A stretch of 64,000 nucleotides of DNA from Bacteroidia bacterium (lineage in GTDB: Bacteria > Bacteroidota > Bacteroidia > Bacteroidales > F082), in NCBI GenBank assembly GCA_021287165.1, contig JAJTAY010000033.1, positions 62,001 through 126,000 on the forward strand, written 5' to 3'. Each line of letters opens with the position of its first letter. Position 1 is the stretch's first letter. Below are positions 36,723 to 45,383 of this stretch, one piece after another. A program made the position numbers and the translations under genes. The notes below the pieces were generated by a model. That model had not been told where the DNA came from. It did not search any database and worked only from the letters and a program-made list of their open reading frames with translations.

Positions 36723-37736
36723 ATGAAGCGCCAGATTACAATTAAAGATATCGCTCAAAAGCTCGGCCTGTCCACTTCCACGGTATCGAGGGCGCTCAAG
36801 GATCACCCGGACATCAGTCCCAAAACGCGTACGGCCGTCAAAGAACTCGCGGCACTCCTGGGTTACAGGCCAAACCGCATCGCCCTCAACCTTCGTAACA
36901 ATTCAACCCGAACCATCGGCCTGATCATCCCTGAAATCGAACACTATTTCTTTTCAGCCATCATCAACGGCATAGAAGAAATTGCCTACAAGAACGACTA
37001 CAGCGTGATGGTGTTCCAATCGAACGAATCGTACAAGCGTGAAGTACTTAACAGTCAGGCCGTATTAACGAACAGGGTAGATGGTGTGCTTGTATCGTAC
37101 AGCAAGGAAACGAGCGACTTTTCCCACTTTCAGAAACTGGTGGACAACGAGATACCCGTGGTGTTTTTCGATAGGGTTACCGATCTGGTGCAGGCCGATC
37201 AGGTGCTGGCCGACGACTATCAGGGAGCATTCCTTGCCGTAAATCACCTTATCGAAAAAGGTTGCCGACGGATTGCCCATTTTGCCGCTCCACAAAATCT
37301 TCAAATTGGCAAACAACGTTTGGCCGGCTATCACGATGCGCTGCTGAAACACAATATCCCTTTCGACCATAACCTTGTGCTGCTGGCCGATACTTATGAA
37401 ATGGCACGCAAAGCCGCCCACGATATCCTGCGTAAACCCAACGCCCCCGATGGTTTTTTTGCCGTAAACGATATGTCGGCCATCGCCATCATCAAGGCTG
37501 CCAAGGAATTGGGCAAACGCGTGCCCGAAGACGTCAGGGTTGTAGGTTTCGAAAACAGCAAGTCGGCTATGTTCAGCGATCCTGAACTTACCACGGTCGA
37601 TCAGTTTGGTTTCGATCTGGGCCGCGAAGCCTGTCAGGTACTGCTACGCCGACTGAAGGACGATAAAGGCGACGAGCCCTTCCGGCCAGTTAAAAAAGTT
37701 ATTAAAACCAAACTTGTCGTCCGCAATTCAACCTAG
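36723..37736 (+). CDS. LacI family transcriptional regulator of the susCDE operon
   Basis: 337 residues. The N-terminal helix-turn-helix (residues 5-50, TIKDIAQKLGLSTSTVSRAL) and the hinge helix around residues 50-60 are typical of LacI. A periplasmic-binding-protein-like sensor domain follows, with TRTIGLIIPEI and VRVVGFENSKSAMFSDPELTTV. It is divergent from susC, with 287 nt between starts, and so probably controls that operon in response to a sugar. LacI-type control of a Sus-like locus is less common than SusR or hybrid two-component control. Its 3' end is 2 nt from the convergent ATL gene. Confidence 0.92.
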   Translation: MKRQITIKDIAQKLGLSTSTVSRALKDHPDISPKTRTAVKELAALLGYRPNRIALNLRNNSTRTIGLIIPEIEHYFFSAIINGIEEIAYKNDYSVMVFQSNESYKREVLNSQAVLTNRVDGVLVSYSKETSDFSHFQKLVDNEIPVVFFDRVTDLVQADQVLADDYQGAFLAVNHLIEKGCRRIAHFAAPQNLQIGKQRLAGYHDALLKHNIPFDHNLVLLADTYEMARKAAHDILRKPNAPDGFFAVNDMSAIAIIKAAKELGKRVPEDVRVVGFENSKSAMFSDPELTTVDQFGFDLGREACQVLLRRLKDDKGDEPFRPVKKVIKTKLVVRNST

Positions 37737-37738
37737 TC

Positions 37739-38077
37739 CTACAGGCTGAGCTCTTTTGACGGGTCCCAGAAAAGTGCTTTGAATCGAACAACCTTATCGT
37801 CCTCTACTTCAACACCTTCCTGCTCAAGCAATTCCTGCATAAGCCCGGGCCAGCCAAAATGATGCTTGCCCGTAAGTAAACCATTGCGGTTTACTACCCG
37901 GTGCGCCGGGATGTTTAGCTTGCTGTGATGGCTGCCGTTCATGGCCCAGCCAACCATCCTCGAAGACGACTTTGCACCCAGATATGCGGCAATGGCACCG
38001 TAAGTAGTCACTCTGCCATAAGGGACCTGGGCAACAACCTTGTAAACGGCATCGAAAAACGACTCATCAGCCTTCAT
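37739..38077 (-). CDS. Alkyltransferase-like (ATL) protein, MGMT family without the catalytic Cys
   Basis: 112 residues, only the DNA-binding C-terminal domain of O6-alkylguanine-DNA alkyltransferases. The motif normally reading PCHRV is IPAHRVV, so the alkyl-accepting Cys is Ala (A58). It therefore cannot repair DNA by itself. ATL proteins bind O6-alkylguanine and flag it for nucleotide excision repair. VPYGRVTTYG and the arginine finger region SSRMVGWAM are intact. Its start overlaps the end of trmB by 11 nt. Confidence 0.88.
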   Translation of the reverse strand: MKADESFFDAVYKVVAQVPYGRVTTYGAIAAYLGAKSSSRMVGWAMNGSHHSKLNIPAHRVVNRNGLLTGKHHFGWPGLMQELLEQEGVEVEDDKVVRFKALFWDPSKELSL

Positions 38078-38747
38078 GGCCTAAAGAGAATACTATGTAC
38101 TTGATGCTTAATCCTTGGGCAAGCCACATTTGTTCATAGAAAGTCCTGATTCGCTTTACATCCATTTCTTCTATTGTGGCGTATAAATCATCTGTTGCAT
38201 AGTGCATATTGTGTCCGCCGCTTTCGATGATTTCGAGGGTGTAGTTGTACAGCAGCTCGCTGTCGGTTTTCAGATGAATGAGGCCTCCCGGCTTCAAAAG
38301 GTCAGCGTAGTGATTTAAAAACCTGGGAGAAGTAAGGCGTTTGTGTTGTCTTGCCTTTCGGGGCTGGGGATCGGGAAAAGTGATCCAGACTTCCGAAATT
38401 TCATTTTTGCCAAAAAAGTAGTTAATCATCTCGATGCGCGAACGAACGAAAGCCACGTTTGTTAGCCCCTCTTCCGCAGCATTCTTCAGGCCTCTCCAGA
38501 GACGTGCGCCCTTGATGTCCATGCCGATGAAGTTTTTTTCGGGGTAATGCCGGGCCAGACCGATTGTATACTCACCCTTACCACAGCCAAGTTCAAGCAC
38601 TATGGGGTTTTCGTTTTTGAAAAAATCCTTGTTCCATTGGCCTTTCATCGGGAACGGCCCTAGCTGCAATTGCTCGTAACCTACCTGAAAGAGATTGCTA
38701 AAAGTCTCGTTTTCGGCGAAACGCTGAAGCTTATTCTTTGAACTCAC
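38067..38747 (-). CDS. trmB: tRNA (guanine-N7-)-methyltransferase
   Basis: 226 residues. Methylates N7 of G46 in the tRNA variable loop using SAM. It has the SAM motif VLELGCGKGEYTIGLA near residue 50, FIGMDIKGARLWRG, and the family signature ITFPDPQPRKARQHKRLTSP, in which the Asp is thought to be catalytic. It sits 19 nt after the SPOR-protein gene and overlaps the ATL gene. Confidence 0.95.
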   Translation of the reverse strand: MSSKNKLQRFAENETFSNLFQVGYEQLQLGPFPMKGQWNKDFFKNENPIVLELGCGKGEYTIGLARHYPEKNFIGMDIKGARLWRGLKNAAEEGLTNVAFVRSRIEMINYFFGKNEISEVWITFPDPQPRKARQHKRLTSPRFLNHYADLLKPGGLIHLKTDSELLYNYTLEIIESGGHNMHYATDDLYATIEEMDVKRIRTFYEQMWLAQGLSIKYIVFSLGHEG

Positions 38748-38766
38748 GATTTATGCGGGTTGTTGT

Positions 38767-40086
38767 TCAGATAACGAGCAACCAGGCCTGGTTGTCGACG
38801 TTCTGTTTGATCTGACTGAGCTTGTCCATTGCTGCAGCCCTGTTGTCGAGTCGCTCATAGGTAACCCTCCAGAGGCCTCCTGCGGTGCGACCAGTAATCG
38901 AAGCATTGAACTGCCGCTTCCTGAGATCGGTTACCAGTTTTTCGGCATTGGCTTTCTCGCGGAAAGCACCTGCAACAATGTAAAAACCACGTTGAGGATC
39001 GGACGAGATCAGGCTGTTGCCGGGCTGCTGGACTGGACTTGCTGTATTTTCAGCCACATCTGCAGACTTAGGTTCTGCTTGCGTTGGGGCCTCAGCTTTT
39101 GGTTCCGGCTTTGAAGGACGCGGCGAAATTAATGCAGGCAGCGAGGCCGAATAACCCATTTCAACAGCAGGACTTTCGTTTGATGCTGCTGTTTCGCCTT
39201 GCTTCTCGGTTTCCGGTTCTGAAATTTCGTTGGGCTCTGCGCGGTATGGCCTGGCAGGCTGCAGGTTGTCGTCAGCCTTTTTAACCTTGCCGTTGTCCTT
39301 GTGTTCTTGAGGCAAATCCCTGCTAATCAGGATCATGTCTTTTGGCAGCTTATCCATGTGCATGAGCAGGTACTCGCCGGGGCTGGCATAGAAAAGCGGC
39401 AAAATAGATGCCTGCCCTACATACTGCTGATAGTAAGCGCTTACAATACCTTTGTTCATGTAGGCAGCTCCGGCAAGAAGTGCAGCTGCTGCCGTACCGA
39501 TTACAATGAGCTGACGGCGGAGGTTCGACGGACGGCGCGAGGCCACCATCGGACGTTTTGGCTCAGTCCTGGGCAATGGAGCGGGAGGCGGCGGGATTTC
39601 GGCAGGTTTGCGCGCCGGCCTTGAAAATATTGGCTCCCTTGGTATGGTACTTTCGTCACGTTTAACAGGTGGTGATACAAAACCTGTCAATCCAAAGGCA
39701 TCCGGAAGATAGTTCTGATGCGTATCAGGCTCAAAAACAAGCTGTTGCTCCTTGTCGTAATAAATTGACCCCACATTGCGGAAGTTGATGCGCTTGCCTT
39801 CGCCCAAAGCTGCCAGGCATTTGAGTACGAACCGGTCGAGTTTGGACTTTGCCTCGTGATAGGGCAGCTTTTCATTCAGGGCGATGTGATTGAGCAGCAA
39901 ACCGTCGTTGGCCCTGAGCCAGGGGTTGAAAACTATTTCGCGGTGCGGCGGACTAAAGTAGTGTTTGACAGGATGCACGGAAGCAGGGTAATCGCGGCTG
40001 AGGAATCCTCCCAGCCCCGGTATCACTACGCATTCGTAATCGTAGAGCAAGTCACCTATGTAAACAGCAATCTTCATCTCCTTCAA
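38767..40086 (-). CDS. HU-CCDC81-type DNA-binding-like / SPOR domain membrane protein
   Basis: 439 residues. The N-terminal 130 or so residues match the bacterial HU-CCDC81 pair of domains: YIGDLLYDYECVVIPGLGGFL, then INFRNVGSIYYD. A proline-rich stretch, one membrane helix (LIVIGTAAAALLAGAAY, near residue 200) and a low-complexity Pro/Glu/Lys linker lead to a C-terminal SPOR domain (FYIVAGAFREKANAEKLVTDL). SPOR domains bind denuded glycan strands at division septa. HU-like domains bind nucleic acid, though binding by this type is not shown to my knowledge. Start could be the ATG at 40086 or 40077. Confidence 0.82.
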   Translation of the reverse strand: MKEMKIAVYIGDLLYDYECVVIPGLGGFLSRDYPASVHPVKHYFSPPHREIVFNPWLRANDGLLLNHIALNEKLPYHEAKSKLDRFVLKCLAALGEGKRINFRNVGSIYYDKEQQLVFEPDTHQNYLPDAFGLTGFVSPPVKRDESTIPREPIFSRPARKPAEIPPPPAPLPRTEPKRPMVASRRPSNLRRQLIVIGTAAAALLAGAAYMNKGIVSAYYQQYVGQASILPLFYASPGEYLLMHMDKLPKDMILISRDLPQEHKDNGKVKKADDNLQPARPYRAEPNEISEPETEKQGETAASNESPAVEMGYSASLPALISPRPSKPEPKAEAPTQAEPKSADVAENTASPVQQPGNSLISSDPQRGFYIVAGAFREKANAEKLVTDLRKRQFNASITGRTAGGLWRVTYERLDNRAAAMDKLSQIKQNVDNQAWLLVI

Positions 40087-40151
40087 TCAGTAATCAAGCG
40101 ACTTTCTGTTCTGATCGCAACCCCGGTTTGGGGAACGCGAATTTACAGCTT

Positions 40152-40901
40152 TTACGGTCTTTTTTCAAAAAAGTTCCGCAGTTTATCAACATCCTCCGGC
40201 GTATCGACACCGGGAGAAGCACCATCGGCTATGGCAACAGCAATGGTAAATCCATGCTCCAACCACCTGAGCTGCTCGAGCGATTCGGCTTTTTCGAGAG
40301 GCGAAACTTCAAGCCGGGCAATAGCCCTGAGAGCATCGGCAGTGTAGGCATACATGCCAAGATGACGATAAAAAACGTGTTCCTTTAGCCATAGTTCAGG
40401 ATCTAAACCACGCAGGTATGGAACGGGTTGACGGCTGAAGTATAAGGCATTGCCCTGCTTGCCCAGCACTGCTTTTACGACATTGGGATTGAAAAGTGAG
40501 GCACTATCGTCGATTGGACAAACGAGGGTTGCCAGTTGACTCCCAGGACGCGAAATCAGATCGGCAAGCAGCCGGATATGTTCGGGATTAACATAAGGCT
40601 CGTCGCCCTGAATGTTGACTACTGCATCGAATTCTTCCCCACATCTCTTCAGCGCTTCCAAACAGCGGTCGGTCCCGCTTGGATGATCGGGCCTTGTCAT
40701 AATGAAGTTTCCGCCAAAGCTTTGCACCTCAATGGCAATACGCTGGTCGTCGGTTGCAACAATTACACTCTGTAAGGCAGAACACAGCAGCGCTCGTTCA
40801 TAAACCCTGCGTATCATTGACTTTCCATCGATGAGGGCAAGGGGTTTTCCGGGGAAACGGGTGGATGCCCAGCGCGCGGGAATGATGCCTGCTATTCTCA
40901 T
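40152..40901 (-). CDS. kdsB: 3-Deoxy-manno-octulosonate cytidylyltransferase
   Basis: Activates Kdo as CMP-Kdo for the inner core of lipopolysaccharide. 249 residues with IIPARWASTRFPGKPL at the nucleotide-binding start, HPSGTDRC, and NIQGDEPYV with the metal-binding Asp. I chose the ATG at 40901 because MRIAGIIPAR matches family starts. A GTG two codons earlier at 40907, directly after the stop of the preceding kinase gene, is also possible. It shares the operon with lptG, which is also part of lipopolysaccharide export. Confidence 0.93.
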   Translation of the reverse strand: MRIAGIIPARWASTRFPGKPLALIDGKSMIRRVYERALLCSALQSVIVATDDQRIAIEVQSFGGNFIMTRPDHPSGTDRCLEALKRCGEEFDAVVNIQGDEPYVNPEHIRLLADLISRPGSQLATLVCPIDDSASLFNPNVVKAVLGKQGNALYFSRQPVPYLRGLDPELWLKEHVFYRHLGMYAYTADALRAIARLEVSPLEKAESLEQLRWLEHGFTIAVAIADGASPGVDTPEDVDKLRNFFEKRP

Positions 40902-40907
40902 TTGCAC

Positions 40908-41525
40908 TTAAACCTGGAAAAGCCCGTGCAATGACGCATTGATGCGCTCTATCACGCTGGCGAGGTCTTCCGGATTCTCAAGATCTATATTATCTACATC
41001 AACAATGAGCAATTTGCCCTCGGTATATTTTCCGATCCAGGCCTCATACCTGTCGTTCAGGTGTTTGAGATAATCGAGCCTGATGGAGGCCTCATATTCG
41101 CGACCGCGTTTTTGTATCTGACTTACCAAAGTGGAAACAGAAGCCCTGAGGTAAATAAGCAGGTCGGGAGGCTGAATGAATTTGCTCATCAACTCGAAAA
41201 GCGAGCTGTAATTATCGAAGTCGCGCGATGACATGAGGTTCATGGCGTGGAGATTGGGGGCAAAGATGTAGGCATCTTCGTAGATGGTTCGATCCTGCAC
41301 CACCGATTTTCCACTGTTGCGTATATCGATCACCTGCCTGAAACGGCTATTCAGAAAATAGACCTGCAGGTTGAACGACCAGCGTTGCATATCCTCATAA
41401 AAGCTGTGCAGATATGGATTATTCTCCACGTCTTCGTAATGTGGAGTCCAGCCAAAGTGCTTGGCTAATAGTCTGGTCAGGGTGGTTTTGCCCGATCCGA
41501 TGTTTCCTGCAATGGCGATGTGCAT
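40908..41525 (-). CDS. Deoxynucleoside kinase (dAdo/dGuo kinase type)
   Basis: 205 residues from ATG 41525 (MHIAIAGNIGSGKTTL). A frame start at 41543 would add six residues. It has P-loop GNIGSGKT, the catalytic-site motif QDRTIYEDAYIF (the DRS/ERS-like segment of the family), and the lid region QKRGREYE. It phosphorylates deoxynucleosides for salvage; the exact base preference cannot be told. It lies between the GH3 gene and kdsB with almost no spacing. Confidence 0.87.
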   Translation of the reverse strand: MHIAIAGNIGSGKTTLTRLLAKHFGWTPHYEDVENNPYLHSFYEDMQRWSFNLQVYFLNSRFRQVIDIRNSGKSVVQDRTIYEDAYIFAPNLHAMNLMSSRDFDNYSSLFELMSKFIQPPDLLIYLRASVSTLVSQIQKRGREYEASIRLDYLKHLNDRYEAWIGKYTEGKLLIVDVDNIDLENPEDLASVIERINASLHGLFQV

Positions 41526-41545
41526 GGGTGGCATTTTTGGCAAAT

Positions 41546-43081
41546 TTATGGGTTTGCTTGTCCGCTCCGGCCTGCTTCACTCAGTATTTCTTCAACAATC
41601 TGGCGCTGGTTCGAAAGGCGTGGCACTTTGTGCTGGCCTCCGAGCTTGCCTTTTGATTTGAGCCAGTTGTAAAATGCGCCCTTCTCAAGAATATGAATGA
41701 CCGGCGGTTGCAGGATCATATTTTTATACCGTTTGGCCTCGTAGTCAGAGTTGAGGCTTTTCAGGGCATTGTCAAATGTCTCAGCAAAAAAACTTAAGTT
41801 TTCCGGGGGCTTATCAAATTCAATAAGCCATTCGTGCGCGGCTGACTTTCCATCCTCAGCAAAACGGGGAGCAGCCGTATAGTCGGTGATATGCGCGTTG
41901 CATTTGCTGCATGCAATGGCTAGTGCACGTTCGGCATTGTCGACCATAAGTTCTTCGCCAAAAGCATTGATGTAACTTTTGGTGCGGCCGGTTATTCTGA
42001 TGCGAAAAGGATTGAGACAGGTAAAATGCACCGTGTCGCCAATCAAATAGCGCCAAAGGCCGGCATTGGTCGAAATGACCAAAGCGTAATTTTTACCCAA
42101 TTCCACCTTACTGATGTCGAGAGCTTTAGGATGATCGCTGTCGAGCTCCTCGATGGGAATGAACTCATAATATATTCCGTAATCCAACATCAGAAGCAGG
42201 TCGTTGGCGTCGCGCCGGTCCTGTATGCCAAAGAAACCCTCGGATGCGTTGTAGGTTTCCATGTAATGCATTCCCTGTGAGGGAATTAGCTGGGTAAAGT
42301 TTCGCCGGTAAGGTTCAAAACTTACCCCACCGTGAAAGAATACTTCAAGGTTGGGCCACACCTGGCTAATGTTTTCCTTGCCGGTAAGCTCAAGCACCCT
42401 TCGGAGAAGCACCATCGTCCAGGAGGGCACGCCCGAAATACTGCGCACATCGTGGGTCATCGTTTCCCTCGCCATCAGGTCGATTTTCGATTCCCATTCG
42501 TCCATCAATGCAATGGAAATGTTTGGCGTTTTAAGCAGCTGCACCCAGAATGGAAGGTTCTGTATCAGGATGGCCGAAAGATCTCCAACATAATAGGATT
42601 CGTTGTTGATCTCGGTGATGGTGTGACTGCCGCCCATCACGAGTCCCCTACCCTCAAATATTTCTGTATCAGGATAGTTGTGCACAAAAAGCGCCAGCAT
42701 GTCCTTACCACCTTTGAAATGACATTCTTCAAGCGCCGATTGACTTACCGGGATAAACTTGCTTTTGCTGGCCGTAGTACCCGACGATTTTGCAAACCAG
42801 CGTATTTCCTCAGGCCAGAGCAGATTTTGCTCGCCTTTCTGCATGCGCTCAATATAAGGTTGAAGCTGCTCGTAGGAGCTAACAGGAATCCGCTCGGCAA
42901 ACTGATCGGCCGAAGTGATGGATCTGTAATCATACTTTCTGCCCCATTCGGTGTCCGCCGCTGTTTCGATCAACCGCCTGAACCACTCCTCCTGAACCTC
43001 ATACGGATACTTCATAAAGAGCTCGATCTGATGCATGCGCTTCTTCATCAGCCAGGTAATCAGCGTATTGATGAGTGCCAT
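41546..43081 (-). CDS. GH3 family acyl-adenylate-forming protein
   Basis: 511 residues that match the GH3 family, named after plant enzymes joining amino acids to jasmonate or auxin. It has the ATP-binding FAKSSGTTASKSKFIPVS, the adenylate-site YNASEGFFGIQD, and YLIGDTVHFTCLNPFRIRITGRTKSYINAFGEELM. Bacterial members probably form acyl-adenylates and perhaps amino-acid amides, but their substrates are unknown. It sits between lptG and a nucleoside kinase in an envelope and housekeeping operon, which may hint at a lipid or envelope role. Confidence 0.9.
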   Translation of the reverse strand: MALINTLITWLMKKRMHQIELFMKYPYEVQEEWFRRLIETAADTEWGRKYDYRSITSADQFAERIPVSSYEQLQPYIERMQKGEQNLLWPEEIRWFAKSSGTTASKSKFIPVSQSALEECHFKGGKDMLALFVHNYPDTEIFEGRGLVMGGSHTITEINNESYYVGDLSAILIQNLPFWVQLLKTPNISIALMDEWESKIDLMARETMTHDVRSISGVPSWTMVLLRRVLELTGKENISQVWPNLEVFFHGGVSFEPYRRNFTQLIPSQGMHYMETYNASEGFFGIQDRRDANDLLLMLDYGIYYEFIPIEELDSDHPKALDISKVELGKNYALVISTNAGLWRYLIGDTVHFTCLNPFRIRITGRTKSYINAFGEELMVDNAERALAIACSKCNAHITDYTAAPRFAEDGKSAAHEWLIEFDKPPENLSFFAETFDNALKSLNSDYEAKRYKNMILQPPVIHILEKGAFYNWLKSKGKLGGQHKVPRLSNQRQIVEEILSEAGRSGQANP

Positions 43082-43099
43082 AGGGGGGTTATCAATTGA

Positions 43100-44176
43100 T
43101 TATTTTGGTGCTTTGATGTAAAGTATGATTCCAAGAATGGCAAAGATGATATTTGGAATCCAAGCCGAAAGCATGGGCGACAGATTGCCATATGTGGCAA
43201 AAACGGTGGAAATCTGCATGAGTAGGATATGCGCAAATGCAATGGCAATACCTGCTCCCAGGTGCATGCCTGTGCCACCACGAACCTTACGGCTCGAGAG
43301 CGAAACGCCGATAAAAGTAAGAATAAGAATAGCCATGGGCGACGCGAGACGTTTCTGCATTTCTACCTCGTAATAAATCACTGCCGCATTGCCTTTGAGC
43401 TGTTCGGCCCTGATGTGATCGCGCAGCTCCCAGAAATTCATTACCTCAAAATCCTCCTTGATCTGGTATAAATCGGTAGGCAATAAATTGAGGGTTGTAT
43501 CCATTTTTTCGCCTTTCCTGAGTTGCTCATTCAGGCTGTCGAGCCTGCGCTCAACATAGCCGTACAAAACCCACCTGTTGTCGACCGAATCATATTCAAT
43601 CCGATCGGACATCAGCTTATAAGTCATCACCGGGCCATCGAAATGCTCGAGCGAAAAGCGGTACCCAATGCCCAATCCGCTGTTGTAGCTCTCAACGTAA
43701 ACAAAGGCTCCTTTTTCAATCTGGAGGTGGATGTTGCGGTCGCGATCCTTGTACAAATCTTCCATGTACTTGTTTTTGAATTCCCGCCGACCCACATTGG
43801 TGTATGGGATGAGTATATTACCCAGATAAAGTGACATCAGCCCAAGCAATAAGGAAGCAATAAGATAGGGTCTCATCATTCGGCCAAAGCTGATGCCACT
43901 GCTCAGAATGGCAATGATTTCGGTGTTACCTGCCATTTTGCTGGTAAAGAATACCACCGAAATAAAGGTGAACAAATAAATAAAGAGATTTATGAAGTAG
44001 GGAATGAAGTTGAGGTAGTAATTGAAAATGATTTCGCTGAGTGGAGCGTTTTTGCGCAGGAAACTGTCGATGTTTTCGCTGATGTCGAAAACAATTACAA
44101 TAACGATAAGCAGGCTGATGGCATAGAAGAAGGTGCCAATATATTTTAGGAAGATGTACCAGTCGATCTTCTTCAT
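43100..44176 (-). CDS. LptF/LptG family lipopolysaccharide export permease
   Basis: 358 residues. Three membrane helices near each end flank a periplasmic beta-jellyroll (about residues 130-270), the standard YjgP/YjgQ layout. FFTSKMAGNTEIIAILSSGISFGRMMRP is the conserved coupling region facing the LptB ATPase. With LptB it extracts lipopolysaccharide from the inner membrane. I cannot be sure whether it is LptF or LptG; the single-gene context favours neither. It starts 4 nt after the tgt stop. Confidence 0.9.
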   Translation of the reverse strand: MKKIDWYIFLKYIGTFFYAISLLIVIVIVFDISENIDSFLRKNAPLSEIIFNYYLNFIPYFINLFIYLFTFISVVFFTSKMAGNTEIIAILSSGISFGRMMRPYLIASLLLGLMSLYLGNILIPYTNVGRREFKNKYMEDLYKDRDRNIHLQIEKGAFVYVESYNSGLGIGYRFSLEHFDGPVMTYKLMSDRIEYDSVDNRWVLYGYVERRLDSLNEQLRKGEKMDTTLNLLPTDLYQIKEDFEVMNFWELRDHIRAEQLKGNAAVIYYEVEMQKRLASPMAILILTFIGVSLSSRKVRGGTGMHLGAGIAIAFAHILLMQISTVFATYGNLSPMLSAWIPNIIFAILGIILYIKAPK

Positions 44177-44180
44177 AATA

Positions 44181-45314
44181 CTACAGGCGCTGCATAATTC
44201 TGGCAGTCATGATGTTTTTCCAGGAGGCAAAGTCGCCGGCGATAATGTGCTTTCGAGCCTCCTTTACCAGCCAAAGGTAGAAAGCCAGATTGTGCAGGCT
44301 GGCAATCATGCTTCCGAGCATTTCGCCGGCAACAAACAAATGACGCAAATACGCCTTTGAATATTGCGCGTCGGCAAATATAGTGCCTTCGGGGTCGATG
44401 GGGCTAAAATCGTTTTTCCACTTCTCGTTTTTGATATTGATGATACCGTTGGAAGTGAAAAGCATGCCATTGCGGCCATTGCGTGTGGGCATAACACAAT
44501 CGAACATATCTACACCCAGCGCAATGCTTTCGAGAATATTTGCCGGGGTGCCCACACCCATAAGGTATCTTGGCTTATCGGAGGGCAATATCGAACACAC
44601 CAGCTCGGTCATTTCGTACATAAGCTCATGCGGTTCGCCCACCGAAAGGCCTCCGATGGCATTGCCTTCGGCACCGGCGGCTGCAATGGTTTCGGCCGAT
44701 ATTTTTCGCAGCTCGGTAAAAGTGCTGCCTTGAACAATAGGGAAAAGGGTCTGCTCGTAACCATATAAAGGCTCCGTTTCGGCCAAACGATCAATACATC
44801 GTCCGAGCCATTGATGGGTGAGCTCCATCGACTGGCTGGCATAGCGGTATTCGCAAGGCCAGGGCGTGCATTCGTCGAACGCCATGATGATGTCCGCACC
44901 AATAGCCCTTTGAATGTCCATTACGCGCTCGGGTGAAAAAAAATGACGACTTCCGTCAATATGCGACTGAAAGGTAACGCCCTCGGGTTTCAGCTTGCGC
45001 CTGTGTGTAAGCGAATACACCTGATAGCCACCGCTGTCGGTAAGAATAGGGCCGTCCCAACCATTAAATTTGTGCAGGCCTCCGGCCGACTGAAGCACTT
45101 CGGTGCCCGGTCGAAGATAAAGATGATAGGTATTTCCAAGAATAATCTGAGCCCCGATATCCTGCTTCAACTCCCTGAAATGTACCGCTTTAACAGTTCC
45201 AGCTGTACCAACCGGCATAAAAATAGGTGTCTCAATCAGGCCGTGTGCAGTGGCCAGCAGCCCTGCCCTGGCTGAGCTGCCAGGATCTTTCCCCACAATG
45301 TCAAATTTCATCAA
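44181..45314 (-). CDS. tgt: tRNA-guanine(34) transglycosylase (queuosine pathway)
   Basis: 377 residues. It exchanges G34 for the queuosine precursor preQ1 in tRNAs with GUN anticodons. Catalytic D93 (LTDSGGYQV) and nucleophile D272 (FDCVMPTRNGRNG) are present, as is the guanine pocket GGLSVGE. The zinc site is not. Where most bacterial Tgt proteins have CxCxxC before YxRAYLxHL, this protein has G310, I312 and D315, and only H325 remains. I believe other Bacteroidota Tgts share this loss. The start may be 45314 or the next codon, 45311. It leads the tgt-lptG-GH3-kinase-kdsB run. Confidence 0.93.
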   Translation of the reverse strand: MMKFDIVGKDPGSSARAGLLATAHGLIETPIFMPVGTAGTVKAVHFRELKQDIGAQIILGNTYHLYLRPGTEVLQSAGGLHKFNGWDGPILTDSGGYQVYSLTHRRKLKPEGVTFQSHIDGSRHFFSPERVMDIQRAIGADIIMAFDECTPWPCEYRYASQSMELTHQWLGRCIDRLAETEPLYGYEQTLFPIVQGSTFTELRKISAETIAAAGAEGNAIGGLSVGEPHELMYEMTELVCSILPSDKPRYLMGVGTPANILESIALGVDMFDCVMPTRNGRNGMLFTSNGIINIKNEKWKNDFSPIDPEGTIFADAQYSKAYLRHLFVAGEMLGSMIASLHNLAFYLWLVKEARKHIIAGDFASWKNIMTARIMQRL

Positions 45315-45325
45315 CCAAATTTTGG

Positions 45326-45333
45326 CAAAGATA
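45326..45333 (-). promoter_or_regulatory. -7 promoter box for tgt
   Basis: The minus strand reads TATCTTTG, a TAnnTTTG match only 11 nt before the tgt ATG at 45314. The leader would be very short, or translation may begin at 45311. Confidence 0.45.
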
Positions 45334-45356
45334 AAGGGTATTGTGGTGCAATTGGG

Positions 45357-45364
45357 TAATTTTG
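45357..45364 (+). promoter_or_regulatory. -7 promoter box for the glycosyltransferase gene
   Basis: TAATTTTG matches TAnnTTTG and ends 19 nt before the GTG start at 45384. It sits 23 nt from the opposing tgt box, so the two divergent promoters are close enough to interfere. Confidence 0.45.
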
Positions 45365-45383
45365 CGCTTCCAAAAAGCGTGCC

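Noticed and set aside
40115..40135. CCCC-GGTTT-GGGG hairpin before the HU/SPOR gene
   Set aside because: Only a 4-bp stem and no T run on either strand; likely chance.
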